A stretch of 64,000 nucleotides of DNA from NCBI GenBank assembly GCA_002281775.1, contig NCGY01000004.1, positions 1 to 64,000 on the forward strand. Direction: 5' to 3'. Shown one piece after another: positions 29,291 through 40,300 of the stretch; the first letter of the stretch is position 1, and each line of letters begins with the position of its first letter. The stretch comes from Hydrogenophilales bacterium 16-64-46 (lineage in GTDB: Bacteria; Pseudomonadota; Gammaproteobacteria; Burkholderiales; Thiobacillaceae). The notes below the pieces were generated by a model. That model searched no databases, was not told where the DNA came from, and was given only the letters and a program-made list of their open reading frames with translations. Both the position numbers and the translations under genes were made by a program.

Positions 29291-30592
29291 ATGGCAAAGC
29301 AAATGATTGATACGCCCAATCTGGACCAACTCGAAAGCGGCCCGTGGCCCAGTTTCGTGACCGGCCTGAAGCGTCTGGCCAAGGAAAACGACATGATGGT
29401 TGACCTCATGGGTCAGCTCGAAACCTCGTACAAGACCAAGTTCGGTTACTGGAAGGGCGGTACGGTTGGCGTGTTCGGCTACGGCGGCGGCGTGATCCCC
29501 CGTTTCACCGAACTGAAAGACGAAAACCACAATCCGCTGTTCCCTGAAGCGGCTGAATTCCACACCCTGCGTGTTCAGCCCCCGGCCGGCATGCACTACT
29601 CCTCCGATCTGCTGCGCAAGATGTGCGACGTGTGGTCGGAAAAAGGCGGTTCGGGTCTGATCGCGTTCCACGGCCAGTCCGGCGACATCATGTTCCAGGG
29701 TATCAAGACCGCTGACGTGCAGGGCGCATTCGACGCCTTCAACGAAATGGGCTTCGACCTTGGTGGCGCGGGCCCGGCTCTGCGTACCTCGATGTCGTGT
29801 GTCGGTGCTGCGCGTTGCGAAATGTCGTGCTACGACGAAGCCAAAGCATTGCGTACCGTTATTAACAACAACCTCGACGACATGCACCGTCCGTCGCTGC
29901 CGTACAAATTCAAGTTCAAGTTCTCGGGCTGCCCGAACGACTGTGTCAACGCGATCCAGCGTTCGGACATGGCGACCATCGGCACCTGGCGCGACAACAT
30001 CCGCGTCAACGAAGCGCAAGTTCAGGACTACTTCAAAGCCCACGGCATGAATGATCTCGTCAACGACGTCATCAGCAAGTGCCCGACCAAGGCGATCACC
30101 CTGGTCGAAACCGGCAAAGTGGCTGCCGCTGACACCGTCTCGACCGCCGATCTCGGCAACGGTCAGACGATGTGCATCGACAACAAGAACTGCGTGCGCT
30201 GCATGCATTGCCTGAACGTCATCCCCGGCGGCCTGCTGCCCGGCGTTGACAAGGGTGTTTCGATCCTCGTCGGTGGCAAGGGCGTGCTGAAAATTGGCGC
30301 GACCATGGGCACCGTCGTGATTCCGTTCATGAAACTCGAGTCGGACGAAGACTTCGAGAAGCTGAACGAGTTGGCACGCAACATCCTCGACTTCTTCGCT
30401 GAAAACGCGCTGGAGCACGAGCGTACCGGTGAAATGATCGAGCGTATCGGTCTGACCAACTTCCTCGAAGGTCTGGACATCCCGGTTGATCCCAACATGA
30501 TCAGCGCACCGCGTTCCAACCCGTACTTCCGTTCCGACGATTGGGACGAGCAGGTTGAAAAATGGAACGAGTACAAGCAGTCCGCTGCGTAA
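29291..30592 (+). CDS. dsrA: Reverse-type dissimilatory sulfite reductase alpha subunit
   Basis: Cytoplasmic siroheme and Fe-S enzyme that in sulfur oxidisers converts DsrC-bound sulfur to sulfite; 433 aa. Siroheme/[4Fe-4S] ligands appear as CVGAARCEMSC and SGCPNDC. An inserted ferredoxin domain has CIDNKNCVRCMHC. Its place at the head of a dsrABEFHCMKLJOPN operon, with dsrEFH present, indicates the oxidative type. A clear AGGAG ribosome-binding site precedes the ATG. Confidence 0.98.
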   Translation: MAKQMIDTPNLDQLESGPWPSFVTGLKRLAKENDMMVDLMGQLETSYKTKFGYWKGGTVGVFGYGGGVIPRFTELKDENHNPLFPEAAEFHTLRVQPPAGMHYSSDLLRKMCDVWSEKGGSGLIAFHGQSGDIMFQGIKTADVQGAFDAFNEMGFDLGGAGPALRTSMSCVGAARCEMSCYDEAKALRTVINNNLDDMHRPSLPYKFKFKFSGCPNDCVNAIQRSDMATIGTWRDNIRVNEAQVQDYFKAHGMNDLVNDVISKCPTKAITLVETGKVAAADTVSTADLGNGQTMCIDNKNCVRCMHCLNVIPGGLLPGVDKGVSILVGGKGVLKIGATMGTVVIPFMKLESDEDFEKLNELARNILDFFAENALEHERTGEMIERIGLTNFLEGLDIPVDPNMISAPRSNPYFRSDDWDEQVEKWNEYKQSAA

Positions 30593-30657
30593 TTGTTTAA
30601 TACCGGGCCTCGGTGCGTGCCGGGGCCCGCGTTTCAATACCTCTGTTGGAGAAAAAC

Positions 30658-31728
30658 ATGGCTGACCTTCGCCCGCCTATCGAGTCCGGCGCTCCGGACC
30701 CTATGCCCTATATGCATCCTGTCATGGTCAAGAACTATGGCAAATGGAGTTTTCATAGTCACCCGAAGCCGGGTGTCCTGTATCACCGTGCCGAATCCGG
30801 TGACGAGATCTGGACTGTCAAGGCCGGTACCGCCCGCCAGATGGACCATCACACCATTCGCGAACTGGCTGACATTGCTGACCAGTTCGGCGACGGTTTT
30901 GTCCGTTTCACCGCGCGTTCCAACATCGAATACATGGTTGCTGATGGTGCCAAGGTCGAGCCGCTGATCAAGGCGCTGAATGACAAGGGTTACCCCATCG
31001 GTGGTACCGCCAACTCGGTGTCGATGATCGCCCACACCCAGGGTTGGCTGCACTGCGACATCCCCGGTACCGACGCTTCCGGCGTTGTGAAGGCGCTGAT
31101 GGACGAGCTGTACGACGACTTCGTCAAGTGCGAGATGCCTAACCGCGTCAAGCTCTCGACCTCGTGCTGCGAAATCAACTGTGGCGGCCAGGCCGACATC
31201 GCGATCATCGTTCAGCACACCAAGCCGCCGAAAATCAACCACGATCTGGTTGCCAACGTTTGCGAACGTCCTTCGGTCGTCGCACGTTGCCCGGTCGCGG
31301 CAATTCGCCCGGCACTAGTGAACGGCAAGCCCTCGCTGGAAGTCGACGAGAAGAAGTGCATCTGCTGCGGTGCGTGCTTCCCGCCCTGTCCTCCGATGCA
31401 GATCAACGATCCCGAGCACTCCAAGATCGCGATCTGGGTCGGTGGCAAGAACTCGAACGCTCGTTCCAAGCCGACCTTCCACAAGCTGGTCGCGTCGGGT
31501 CTGCCGAACAATGCGCCGCGCTGGCCGGAAGTTGCTGAAGTGGTCAAGAAGATTCTCGCCACCTACAAGGCTGACGGCAAGCCGTGGGAGCGCATGATCG
31601 ACTGGATCGACCGTATCGGTTGGCCTGCTTTCTTCGAAAAGACCGGCCTGCCCTTCACCAAGTATCACATCGATAACTGGCGTGGTGGTCGTGCCAACCT
31701 GAATGCTTCGGCGCATATCCGCTTCTGA
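30658..31728 (+). CDS. dsrB: Reverse-type dissimilatory sulfite reductase beta subunit
   Basis: Partner of DsrA in the alpha2beta2 enzyme; 356 aa from the ATG at 30658 with TGGAG upstream. Cofactor ligands are visible in STSCCEINCGG and ARCPVAAIRP, with a ferredoxin domain CICCGACFPPCPP. The gene follows dsrA after 65 bases. It works with DsrC, whose C-terminal arm reaches the active site between DsrA and DsrB. Confidence 0.98.
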   Translation: MADLRPPIESGAPDPMPYMHPVMVKNYGKWSFHSHPKPGVLYHRAESGDEIWTVKAGTARQMDHHTIRELADIADQFGDGFVRFTARSNIEYMVADGAKVEPLIKALNDKGYPIGGTANSVSMIAHTQGWLHCDIPGTDASGVVKALMDELYDDFVKCEMPNRVKLSTSCCEINCGGQADIAIIVQHTKPPKINHDLVANVCERPSVVARCPVAAIRPALVNGKPSLEVDEKKCICCGACFPPCPPMQINDPEHSKIAIWVGGKNSNARSKPTFHKLVASGLPNNAPRWPEVAEVVKKILATYKADGKPWERMIDWIDRIGWPAFFEKTGLPFTKYHIDNWRGGRANLNASAHIRF

Positions 31729-31818
31729 TCGTTCTGGCTGGTGTCTTTCATGTCTGCTGCGGCATGTCCGCAGCAGATGTTTGATAATAAAGACTGTTTT
31801 TTCGGAGTTCGACTCGCC

Positions 31819-32178
31819 ATGCAATTCGGCATTCTTGTAAACGAAGGGCCATATACCCATCAGGCCAGTGATTCAGCTTATCTCTTCGCTCGCACGGCGA
31901 TTGAGAAGGGCCACAGCGTTCCGCGTGTTTTCTTCTATCACGATGGCGTGAACAACTCCACCCGTCTGGCCACTCCGCCGCAGGATGACCGAAATGTCTC
32001 CGCGCGCTGGTCCAAGCTCGCTGCCGATCACGGCGTTGACTTGGTGGTCTGTGTGGCTGCTGCGCAGCGTCGCGGCATCAATGACGACGTGCTGGCTCCC
32101 GGTTTCCGTATTTCGGGGCTGGGGCAGCTGGTGGAAATGGGCATTCAATACGACCGTCTCGTGACGTTCGGCGATTGA
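31819..32178 (+). CDS. dsrE: Sulfur-relay protein DsrE
   Basis: Subunit of the DsrE2F2H2 sulfurtransferase that hands sulfur to DsrC; 119 aa. The start MQFGILVNEGPYTHQASDSA is characteristic. The active Cys is residue 78 in DLVVCVAAAQRRG, the same number as the catalytic Cys of Allochromatium DsrE. DsrEFH marks sulfur-oxidising rather than sulfate-reducing organisms. Confidence 0.97.
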   Translation: MQFGILVNEGPYTHQASDSAYLFARTAIEKGHSVPRVFFYHDGVNNSTRLATPPQDDRNVSARWSKLAADHGVDLVVCVAAAQRRGINDDVLAPGFRISGLGQLVEMGIQYDRLVTFGD

Positions 32179-32203
32179 ACCTTTAAGACTAAGGAAACAC
32201 GCG

Positions 32204-32599
32204 ATGAGCGATATGGATATGGAAGACGACGGCGCGGGCGTCGTCAAGAAATTCATGTTCCTGAACCGTAAAGCGCCGCACGGCACCGTGTACGCGCTGG
32301 AAGGTCTGGAAGTGGTGTTGATTACGGCTGCGTTCGATCAGGACGTGAGCATGGTGTTTACCGACGACGGCGTGTATCAGCTGTTGAAGGGCATCGATTC
32401 CAAGGGCATTGAAGTCAAGGATTTTTCCAAGACCTACCGTGCACTCGAAGGCTACGACATCGAAAAACTCTATGTCGACCAGGCGTCGATGGACGCGCGT
32501 GGGCTGACCGAAGACGACCTGATTGTTGACGTGACCGTGTTGTATGTCTCTGAGATGGCCAATCTCATGGATGAACAAGACGTCGTCATCAGCTTCTAA
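32204..32599 (+). CDS. dsrF: Sulfur-relay protein DsrF
   Basis: A DsrE-superfamily subunit of DsrEFH, 131 aa, with KKFMFLNRKAPHGTVYALEGLE near the start split by a short acidic N-terminus (MSDMDMEDDG). It contains no cysteine, as expected since the catalytic residues lie in DsrE and DsrH. It follows dsrE after 25 bases and is followed by dsrH after 10. Confidence 0.96.
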   Translation: MSDMDMEDDGAGVVKKFMFLNRKAPHGTVYALEGLEVVLITAAFDQDVSMVFTDDGVYQLLKGIDSKGIEVKDFSKTYRALEGYDIEKLYVDQASMDARGLTEDDLIVDVTVLYVSEMANLMDEQDVVISF

Positions 32600-32609
32600 G
32601 GGGATCAAG

Positions 32610-32909
32610 ATGCTGCACATTGTGAACAAATCGGCTACGGAACGCGGCTCGCTGGATAGCTGCCTTGCGATGGCTAAAAGTGGTTCTGCTGTATTGCTGA
32701 TCGAAGACGCGGTTTACGCGGCGACGACGGGCAGCACGGCAGCGGCGAAAATCCAGGCGGCGGCGGCTGGCCTCAAGGTTTACGCACTCGGTCCCGATCT
32801 GGCGGCGCGCGGCATGACCGGGCGCGTTCTGGACGGTGTCAATGTCGTGGATTACAGCGGTTTTGTGGATCTGGTTGCAGAACACAAGGCTTGCCAGTCC
32901 TGGCTTTAA
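32610..32909 (+). CDS. dsrH: Sulfur-relay protein DsrH
   Basis: A TusB/DsrH-family subunit of DsrEFH, 99 aa. The start MLHIVNKS is diagnostic. Cys18 in LDSCLAMAKSG corresponds to the conserved DsrH cysteine needed for interaction with DsrC. A second Cys near the C-terminus is in KACQSWL. It is spaced 22 bases from dsrC. Confidence 0.96.
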   Translation: MLHIVNKSATERGSLDSCLAMAKSGSAVLLIEDAVYAATTGSTAAAKIQAAAAGLKVYALGPDLAARGMTGRVLDGVNVVDYSGFVDLVAEHKACQSWL

Positions 32910-32931
32910 ATTTAATTCAAGGAGTATTGCT

Positions 32932-33267
32932 ATGCCCATGGTAGATATCGCTGGTAAAGAGTACGAAGTCGACGAAGAAGGTTATCTGGTCGATCTTTCG
33001 CAATGGAATGAAGACGTGGCCAAGTACATGGCTGTCGAAGAAAAAGTCGACCTGACCGAATCGCACTGGGAAGTCGTCAACTTTCTGCGCGAGTACTACG
33101 CTGAATACCAGATCGCTCCGGCTGTCCGCGTTCTGACCAAAGCCATCGGCAAAAAGCTTGGTCCCGACAAGGGCAACAACAAGTACCTGTACGAACTGTT
33201 CCCCTACGGCCCCGCCAAGCAGGCTTGTAAGATCGCCGGCCTGCCTAAGCCGACTGGCTGTATCTAA
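32932..33267 (+). CDS. dsrC: Sulfur carrier protein DsrC
   Basis: Sulfur substrate carrier of the Dsr pathway; 111 aa. The C-terminal arm AKQACKIAGLPKPTGCI holds both redox cysteines, Cys99 and the penultimate Cys110, as in true DsrC. Sulfur arrives on Cys110 from DsrEFH, DsrAB oxidises it, and the DsrMKJOP complex is thought to handle the resulting trisulfide/disulfide. A good GGAG precedes the start, and a hairpin follows the stop. Compare the one-Cys paralogue at 27602-27934. Confidence 0.98.
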   Translation: MPMVDIAGKEYEVDEEGYLVDLSQWNEDVAKYMAVEEKVDLTESHWEVVNFLREYYAEYQIAPAVRVLTKAIGKKLGPDKGNNKYLYELFPYGPAKQACKIAGLPKPTGCI

Positions 33268-33294
33268 GCTGGCACGCTGAATTGAGTACTCGGG

Positions 33295-33315
33295 TCGCCC
33301 CGAAATTCGGGGCGA
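33295..33315 (+). terminator. Hairpin after dsrC (partial terminator or stability element)
   Basis: TCGCCCCG (33295-33302) pairs with CGGGGCGA (33308-33315) around AAATT, followed by a weakly T-rich stretch. It lies in the 138-base dsrC-dsrM gap, the longest inside the operon. It may reduce readthrough or protect the dsrC mRNA end, giving more DsrC than membrane proteins. Confidence 0.55.
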
Positions 33316-33411
33316 TTCGATTTGTTGACCGGGTGTTTTCCAATCGAATGCGTTCGCGCGATGTAGTCGCAGCGTTCGATTCGCAAACACGACGTTGTTG
33401 GGGGATTGGTT

Positions 33412-34146
33412 TTGTCTATTACGACAATGATTTTCGCGGGCACTTTCTACCTCGCAACCCTGTTGCTGGTGGTGGGCCTTGTCTACAAGATTTTCGACTA
33501 CAGCCGGACGCCCGCGCCATTGAAAATCCCGACTACGCCTGCGCCCATTACGCAAAAGGGCGTGGTTTATCGTATGGCCAAGGAAGTCGTGCTGTTCGAA
33601 TCACTGTTCAAATCCAACAAGTGGATATGGGTGTTTGGCTGGCTGTTCCATTTCGGCATGCTGTTGGTGCTGATTCGTCATCTGCGCTACTTCATCACCC
33701 CGATTCCTGAATGGTTGCTTTTCGTTCAGCCTTTCGGCAAGTACGCCAGCATCATGATGGTGGTGGGTCTCTTGGGTTTGTTAGCGCGTCGCTTTCTTGT
33801 TGATCGTGTGCGCTACATCTCGACCCCGTCCGATTACCTCATGCTCGTGCTGCTGATCGGCATCGGTATATCTGGCATGCTGACGACCTTTGTCGTGCAT
33901 ACTGACATCGTCGCGCTGAAACAGTTTTTCATGGGCTTGATGTTCTTTGACTTGCAACCCGTACCGGAAGACCCGATCATCCTGGCGCATCTGACCATGG
34001 TCGCATTGCTGATGGTGATTTTCCCGATCAGCAAACTGCTGCACGCGCCGGGCCTTTTCTTCAGCCCGACGCGCAATCAGGCGGACAACCCCCGCGAGCA
34101 TCGCCATGTGGCGGCGTGGGCGGCTCGCCTGGACCAGAACAACTGA
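33412..34146 (+). CDS. dsrM: DsrM, b-type cytochrome membrane subunit
   Basis: A NarI-like integral membrane protein, about 244 aa, that moves electrons between DsrK and the quinone pool. Five transmembrane segments are visible (e.g. GTFYLATLLLVVGLVYKIF; WVFGWLFHFGMLLVLI), with heme-ligand-type histidines in WLFHFGM, IRHLRYF, AHLTM and LLHAPG. No ATG fits the start. TTG at 33412 is chosen because GGGGG lies 7 bases before it; TTG at 33406 is an alternative. Confidence 0.93.
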   Translation: MSITTMIFAGTFYLATLLLVVGLVYKIFDYSRTPAPLKIPTTPAPITQKGVVYRMAKEVVLFESLFKSNKWIWVFGWLFHFGMLLVLIRHLRYFITPIPEWLLFVQPFGKYASIMMVVGLLGLLARRFLVDRVRYISTPSDYLMLVLLIGIGISGMLTTFVVHTDIVALKQFFMGLMFFDLQPVPEDPIILAHLTMVALLMVIFPISKLLHAPGLFFSPTRNQADNPREHRHVAAWAARLDQNN

Positions 34147-34193
34147 TTGCTGGCTAAACCGGCAATCGAAAAGCACGGATAGAGGACGTTAAA

Positions 34194-35744
<1,551 letters not shown>

Positions 35745-35797
35745 GACGCGCTTCTGTCTGATATTCACTTAGTTTTGTAGGCGTTAGGAGAACCAAC

Positions 35798-37768
35798 ATG
35801 GCTGTCACGACCAACAAGGGACAAAAAACCGAAGGCATGACTTGGCGTCGGTATAAGGATGGCGAATCCGAGCAGAACATTCGCTCCGCCCAGGATCGTA
35901 TCTTCCAGGCAAGCTGGACGCATAAATGTCCGGAATACATGCTCTCCACGCCGCCCTGCCAGGGCTCCTGCCCGGCCGGTGAAGACATTCGCGGCTACCT
36001 CAACATTGCTCGCGGCATCGAAAAGCCGCCCGCAGGCAAGACTTGGCAGCAGTACGCTTTCGAGCGCATCACTGAAGCCAATCCTTTCCCGGCGGTCATG
36101 GGTCGTGTGTGCCCGGCTCCGTGTGAATCGGGCTGTAACCGGAACATGGTCGAGGATCATGTCGGCATCAACTCGGTCGAACACTTCGTCGGCGACTGGG
36201 GAATTGAGAACAAGATGGGCTTCACGCCCGCCGCAACCGAGACCGGCAAGAAAGTTGCGATCATCGGTGCCGGCCCCGCTGGTCTCGCTGCCGCCTATCA
36301 GCTGCGCCTGCGTGGCCATGGCGTGACCATTTTCGACGAGCACGAAGAACTAGGCGGCATGATGCGCTACGGCATTCCCGGCTTCCGTACCCCGCGCGAA
36401 ATGCTCGATTCGGAAATCGGCCGCATCATCGACATGGGCGTCGAAACCCGCCTCAAGACGCGTGTCGGGACCGACATTTCGTTCGACGAACTCGACAAGA
36501 ACTACGACGCCATCTTCATGGCGATGGGCGCACAGGCCGGCCGTCCGCTGCCGGTTCCTGGTGCCGAAGCGCCTAACGTCGTGACCGCCGTCGCCTTCCT
36601 GCGCGCGTTCAACGAAGGCCGTCTGCAACACGTGGGCAGCCGCGTCGTCGTCATCGGCGGTGGCGACACATCGATCGACGTTGTGACCGTTGCGCGTCGT
36701 CTCGGTAACGTCACCAAGAGCGGTACGGCGGACGAGCGTCCGGCAGCAGAAAACGTCATCGCCGGCCACATGGCGCACGACGTGGCTTCGATCTCGGCGC
36801 GTGACGGCGCGGAAGTCGTGCTGGTATCGCGTGCGACCATCGACAAGATGAACGCATCCAAGCACGAAATCGAACACGCCCTGCAAGAAGGCATCGAGAT
36901 CCTTGGCGGCGTTACCCCGATTGCCTGCGTCCTCGACGAAAAAGGCCGTGCGGTCGCGCTGCGCGTCGCCGACTTCACGATGGAAGGCAAGGAGACCAAG
37001 ATCACCGCCGGCACCGAACGTGACCTGCCGGCTGACCTCATCGTTTCGGCGATCGGCCAGGGCGTTGATTTCACCGGGATTGAGCAGTTCAACAACAACA
37101 ATGGCCTCATCAAAGCCGACAAAAACTACCGCTTCCCTGGCAGCGAAAAGATCTTTGTCGGCGGCGACGTGATCCGTCCGCACCTGCTGACCACTGCCAT
37201 CGGCCACGCCTCGATCGCCGTTGACGGTATCGACGCCTATCTCAAAGGCCACAAAGAATTGGAGAAGCGTCCCAAGGTCGACGTGCACCATTTCGACCAG
37301 ATCCGCAAATGGCTCGAAACCGGTCACGAGTACAACGAGATCAAGGGCCAGGACATGGGCACTTCGGAGCGCAAGGATCTCCTGCACAACTTCGAAGACC
37401 GTTCGGCACGTTACATCATTCCGCACAACGAACTGTTCCTCGGCCACTTCCCCAACGTGCCCCGTCACATCCGTGACGTGACCGTGCTCGACAAGGATGC
37501 GGCGCTCGGCAACTTCGAAGAGCGTCTGCACACCCTGTCGGATAAGGAGACGATCGACGAAGCCAAGCGTTGCATGTCCTGCGGCCAGTGCTTCGAATGC
37601 GACAACTGCGTCGTCTACTGCCCGCAGACCGCCGTGTTCAAGGTGAAGAAGAAGGACAACCCCACTGTGGGTCGTTACGTCGACACCGACTATGGCAAGT
37701 GCATCGGTTGCCACATCTGCGCCGACGTGTGCCCGACCGGCTACATCGTTATGGGGATGGGTGACTGA
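35798..37768 (+). CDS. dsrL: DsrL, NAD(P)H:acceptor oxidoreductase
   Basis: An iron-sulfur flavoprotein, 656 aa, related to the small subunit of glutamate synthase and essential for sulfur-globule oxidation in model purple sulfur bacteria. N-terminal cysteines (PCQGSCPAGED; GRVCPAPCESGC) ligate Fe-S. The FAD site is IIGAGPAGLAAAYQL and the NAD(P) site VVIGGGDTSIDV. A C-terminal ferredoxin domain has CMSCGQCFECDNC and CIGCHICADVCPTG. It probably takes electrons from DsrAB to NAD(P)+. Confidence 0.97.
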   Translation: MAVTTNKGQKTEGMTWRRYKDGESEQNIRSAQDRIFQASWTHKCPEYMLSTPPCQGSCPAGEDIRGYLNIARGIEKPPAGKTWQQYAFERITEANPFPAVMGRVCPAPCESGCNRNMVEDHVGINSVEHFVGDWGIENKMGFTPAATETGKKVAIIGAGPAGLAAAYQLRLRGHGVTIFDEHEELGGMMRYGIPGFRTPREMLDSEIGRIIDMGVETRLKTRVGTDISFDELDKNYDAIFMAMGAQAGRPLPVPGAEAPNVVTAVAFLRAFNEGRLQHVGSRVVVIGGGDTSIDVVTVARRLGNVTKSGTADERPAAENVIAGHMAHDVASISARDGAEVVLVSRATIDKMNASKHEIEHALQEGIEILGGVTPIACVLDEKGRAVALRVADFTMEGKETKITAGTERDLPADLIVSAIGQGVDFTGIEQFNNNNGLIKADKNYRFPGSEKIFVGGDVIRPHLLTTAIGHASIAVDGIDAYLKGHKELEKRPKVDVHHFDQIRKWLETGHEYNEIKGQDMGTSERKDLLHNFEDRSARYIIPHNELFLGHFPNVPRHIRDVTVLDKDAALGNFEERLHTLSDKETIDEAKRCMSCGQCFECDNCVVYCPQTAVFKVKKKDNPTVGRYVDTDYGKCIGCHICADVCPTGYIVMGMGD

Positions 37769-37773
37769 ACGTG

Positions 37774-38256
37774 ATGGCCAGCCTCATGCAGCGCGCGGTT
37801 CGCGCGGCGTTCCTGGCTGCTGCGCTGGCCTGGGCGGGCGTCTCTCCCGCCCAGGCGGACGCACCCAAGCCCGTGATCGAAAAAGCGGTCAAGGGCCAGC
37901 AGTGCGTGGAAGACACCGAATATATGCGGAAGAACCACATGAAGGTGCTGGATCTCCATCGTGACAAGACGGTGATCGAAGGCATCCGCACCAAAAAGCA
38001 CAGCCTCAAGGAATGCATCAACTGCCACGCCAGCGAAAAAACCGGTAGCGTGGCCAAATCCAAAGACGATTTCTGCGTCAGCTGCCATACCTATGCTGCC
38101 GTAAAGATCGACTGTTTCGAATGCCATTCGACCAAACCGCAAGGTCCGATGACCATGCATCCGCTGAATGCTGGCACGGCACACTACAAGCACAAGCTGG
38201 TGGCTGGCGCGAAAAAGCCGGTCACAGTTGACGACATGGCCAAGGTTGCACAATGA
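37774..38256 (+). CDS. dsrJ: DsrJ, periplasmic triheme cytochrome c
   Basis: Periplasmic subunit of DsrMKJOP; 160 aa from the ATG at 37774 (a GTG lies one codon earlier). A signal peptide MQRAVRAAFLAAALAWAG...AQA is followed by exactly three heme-binding sites: CINCH, CVSCH and CFECH. The family has one heme with unusual His/Cys ligation. The stop overlaps the dsrO start by 4 bases. Confidence 0.96.
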   Translation: MASLMQRAVRAAFLAAALAWAGVSPAQADAPKPVIEKAVKGQQCVEDTEYMRKNHMKVLDLHRDKTVIEGIRTKKHSLKECINCHASEKTGSVAKSKDDFCVSCHTYAAVKIDCFECHSTKPQGPMTMHPLNAGTAHYKHKLVAGAKKPVTVDDMAKVAQ

Positions 38257-39053
38257 GTGAAATGAACCCGAACCCGGTAAACACCGGGCAGCACGAGCCG
38301 GCGCCAACGGTCGAGTCGCCCCAGCGTCGCCGTCTCATCGGTGCCGCAGGTGCAGCCGCAGGACTTGCCATCGCCCCCGGTGTGATGCTGATCGAAGTCG
38401 CCCATGGCCGTCCCGAGGATCAGCCTGCCAGCAGTGCGGTGCGTTGGGGCATGCTCGTGGATGCCACCAAGTGCGCAACGGGCTGTAACGACTGCGTGAC
38501 GGCGTGCAGCACAGAAAACGGCTGGACGCCCATAGGTGAAAGCGCGCATCCGAAGCAGGCACCGCAGTGGATCCGCAAGCTCGAACTGCAGGATCCGCTG
38601 ACGCAGATGGAAACCAATCTGCCGATGATGTGCCAGCATTGCGCCGAGCCGCCCTGTGTCGATGTATGCCCCACCGGGGCATCGTTCAAGCGTGCGGACG
38701 GTATCGTGCTGGTCAACCGTCACACCTGCATTGGTTGCCGTTATTGCATGATGGCCTGCCCTTACAAGGCCCGATCTCTGGTTCATGAGCAGTTGAACGA
38801 TACGCAGAAGGCCGATGTGCCACGTGGTATCGGTTGTGTCGAGTCCTGCACTTTCTGCGTCCAGAAAGTGGATCGGGGAGACGGGACCACGGCCTGTGTC
38901 GAAGCCTGCACGGCCTCGGGCCACAACGCGCTGGTATTTGGCGATCTGAACGATCCCGATTCGGAAATTTCCCGGAAACTTCGCGAAATCCCGACCAAGC
39001 AGGTTCGCGCCGATCTCAATCTGAACCTCGGCGTTCGTTATCACGGAATCTAA
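38253..39053 (+). CDS. dsrO: DsrO, periplasmic ferredoxin-like subunit
   Basis: A 266-aa Fe-S protein exported by Tat (QRRRLIGAAGAAAGLAIAPG near residue 28). Cys groups CATGCNDCVTAC, CQHCAEPPCVDVC, CIGCRYCMMAC and CTFCVQK...CVEAC fit multiple [4Fe-4S] clusters of the NrfC/HybA type. It links the periplasmic cytochrome DsrJ to the membrane protein DsrP. Confidence 0.97.
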   Translation: MSEMNPNPVNTGQHEPAPTVESPQRRRLIGAAGAAAGLAIAPGVMLIEVAHGRPEDQPASSAVRWGMLVDATKCATGCNDCVTACSTENGWTPIGESAHPKQAPQWIRKLELQDPLTQMETNLPMMCQHCAEPPCVDVCPTGASFKRADGIVLVNRHTCIGCRYCMMACPYKARSLVHEQLNDTQKADVPRGIGCVESCTFCVQKVDRGDGTTACVEACTASGHNALVFGDLNDPDSEISRKLREIPTKQVRADLNLNLGVRYHGI

Positions 39054-39059
39054 ACCACC

Positions 39060-40262
39060 ATGGCAAGCATCACCTTCCGCGAAGTAGAAGGCAGCAGCCT
39101 GAAGTATTGGCTGTTGTTCGGAGGCCTGGGCCTGTTCGTCCTGTTCGGCGCGCTGTCCTGGAATTACATGCATCACTACGGCCACGTCGTCACCGGCATG
39201 GACAACCAGATCGTCTGGGGCCTGCCTCACGTTTTTGCCGTTTTCCTGATCGTTGCTGCCTCCGGCGCGCTTAACGTCGCCTCGATCGCCTCGGTCTTCA
39301 ACAAGCCGATGTACAAACCACTGGCACCGCTGTCGGCGATCCTCGCCATCGCGCTCATGCTCGGTGGCCTGCTTGTACTGGTACTGGACCTGGGGCGTTC
39401 CGACCGTCTCATCGTCGCGATGACGCACTTCAACTTCAAGTCCATGTTCACCTGGAACGTGTTCCTGTACTCGGGCTTCTTTGCGCTGGTGGGGATCTAT
39501 CTCTGGACCATGCTTGACCGCACGGTCAAGTCCTACTCCAAGGCGGCCGGCACGGCGGCGTTCATCTGGCGTCTGGTGCTCACCACCGGTACCGGCTCGC
39601 TGTTCGGCTTTCTAGTGGCGCGCGAACTCTACGGTACGGCGATGCTTGCGCCCATGTTCATCATCATGTCCTTTGCCTATGGACTGGCGGTTTACCTCAT
39701 GGTGCTGGCAGCCGCGTACAGCTGGACCGGACGCGTGCTGGGCGACACGGTGATGCAGCGCCTGCGCTACTTGTTGGCCGTTTTCGTCGCAGCAGTGCTG
39801 TACTTCGTGGTCACCTACCACATGACCAACCTGTACTTCACCAAATTCCACGCAGTAGAAGCTTTCATCCTGCGCGACGGCGGCATATTCACCACCCTGT
39901 TCTGGTTTGGCCAGATCCTGGTCGGCTGCGTGATCCCGCTGGTGATCCTGCTGACCAGTCTTGGCAAGCAGCGCAGCTGGATCATGATCGCCTGCGCGCT
40001 CGTCATTCTGGGGGGCATCCTGCAGATGTACGTCACCATCATCGGTGCCCAGGCCTACCCGCTTGACCTTTTCCCGGGCATGACCGTGAAGAGCAGTTTC
40101 TTTGACGGCGTGGTTAACAGCTATGCCCCCAGTGTTCCGGAATTATTTCTGGGGCTCGGTGGCGTGGCAATTGCCCTGCTGGTGACCACTTTTGCCGTCA
40201 AGGTTCTGCGCCTGTTGCCCGAAAGCCTGGACGACGCGACGGTCGCCAAGCTGGAACATTGA
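39060..40262 (+). CDS. dsrP: DsrP, NrfD-like integral membrane subunit
   Basis: A 400-aa polytopic protein with about ten transmembrane segments, of the NrfD/PsrC family that exchanges electrons with quinones. No cofactor-binding Cys is apparent. It completes DsrMKJOP and follows dsrO after 6 bases. Its translated start MASITFREVEGSSLKYW is typical of DsrP. Confidence 0.96.
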   Translation: MASITFREVEGSSLKYWLLFGGLGLFVLFGALSWNYMHHYGHVVTGMDNQIVWGLPHVFAVFLIVAASGALNVASIASVFNKPMYKPLAPLSAILAIALMLGGLLVLVLDLGRSDRLIVAMTHFNFKSMFTWNVFLYSGFFALVGIYLWTMLDRTVKSYSKAAGTAAFIWRLVLTTGTGSLFGFLVARELYGTAMLAPMFIIMSFAYGLAVYLMVLAAAYSWTGRVLGDTVMQRLRYLLAVFVAAVLYFVVTYHMTNLYFTKFHAVEAFILRDGGIFTTLFWFGQILVGCVIPLVILLTSLGKQRSWIMIACALVILGGILQMYVTIIGAQAYPLDLFPGMTVKSSFFDGVVNSYAPSVPELFLGLGGVAIALLVTTFAVKVLRLLPESLDDATVAKLEH

Positions 40263-40300
40263 TCAGGCCTGCCGGCTTGTACGGCAACTGAACGGCCGGC

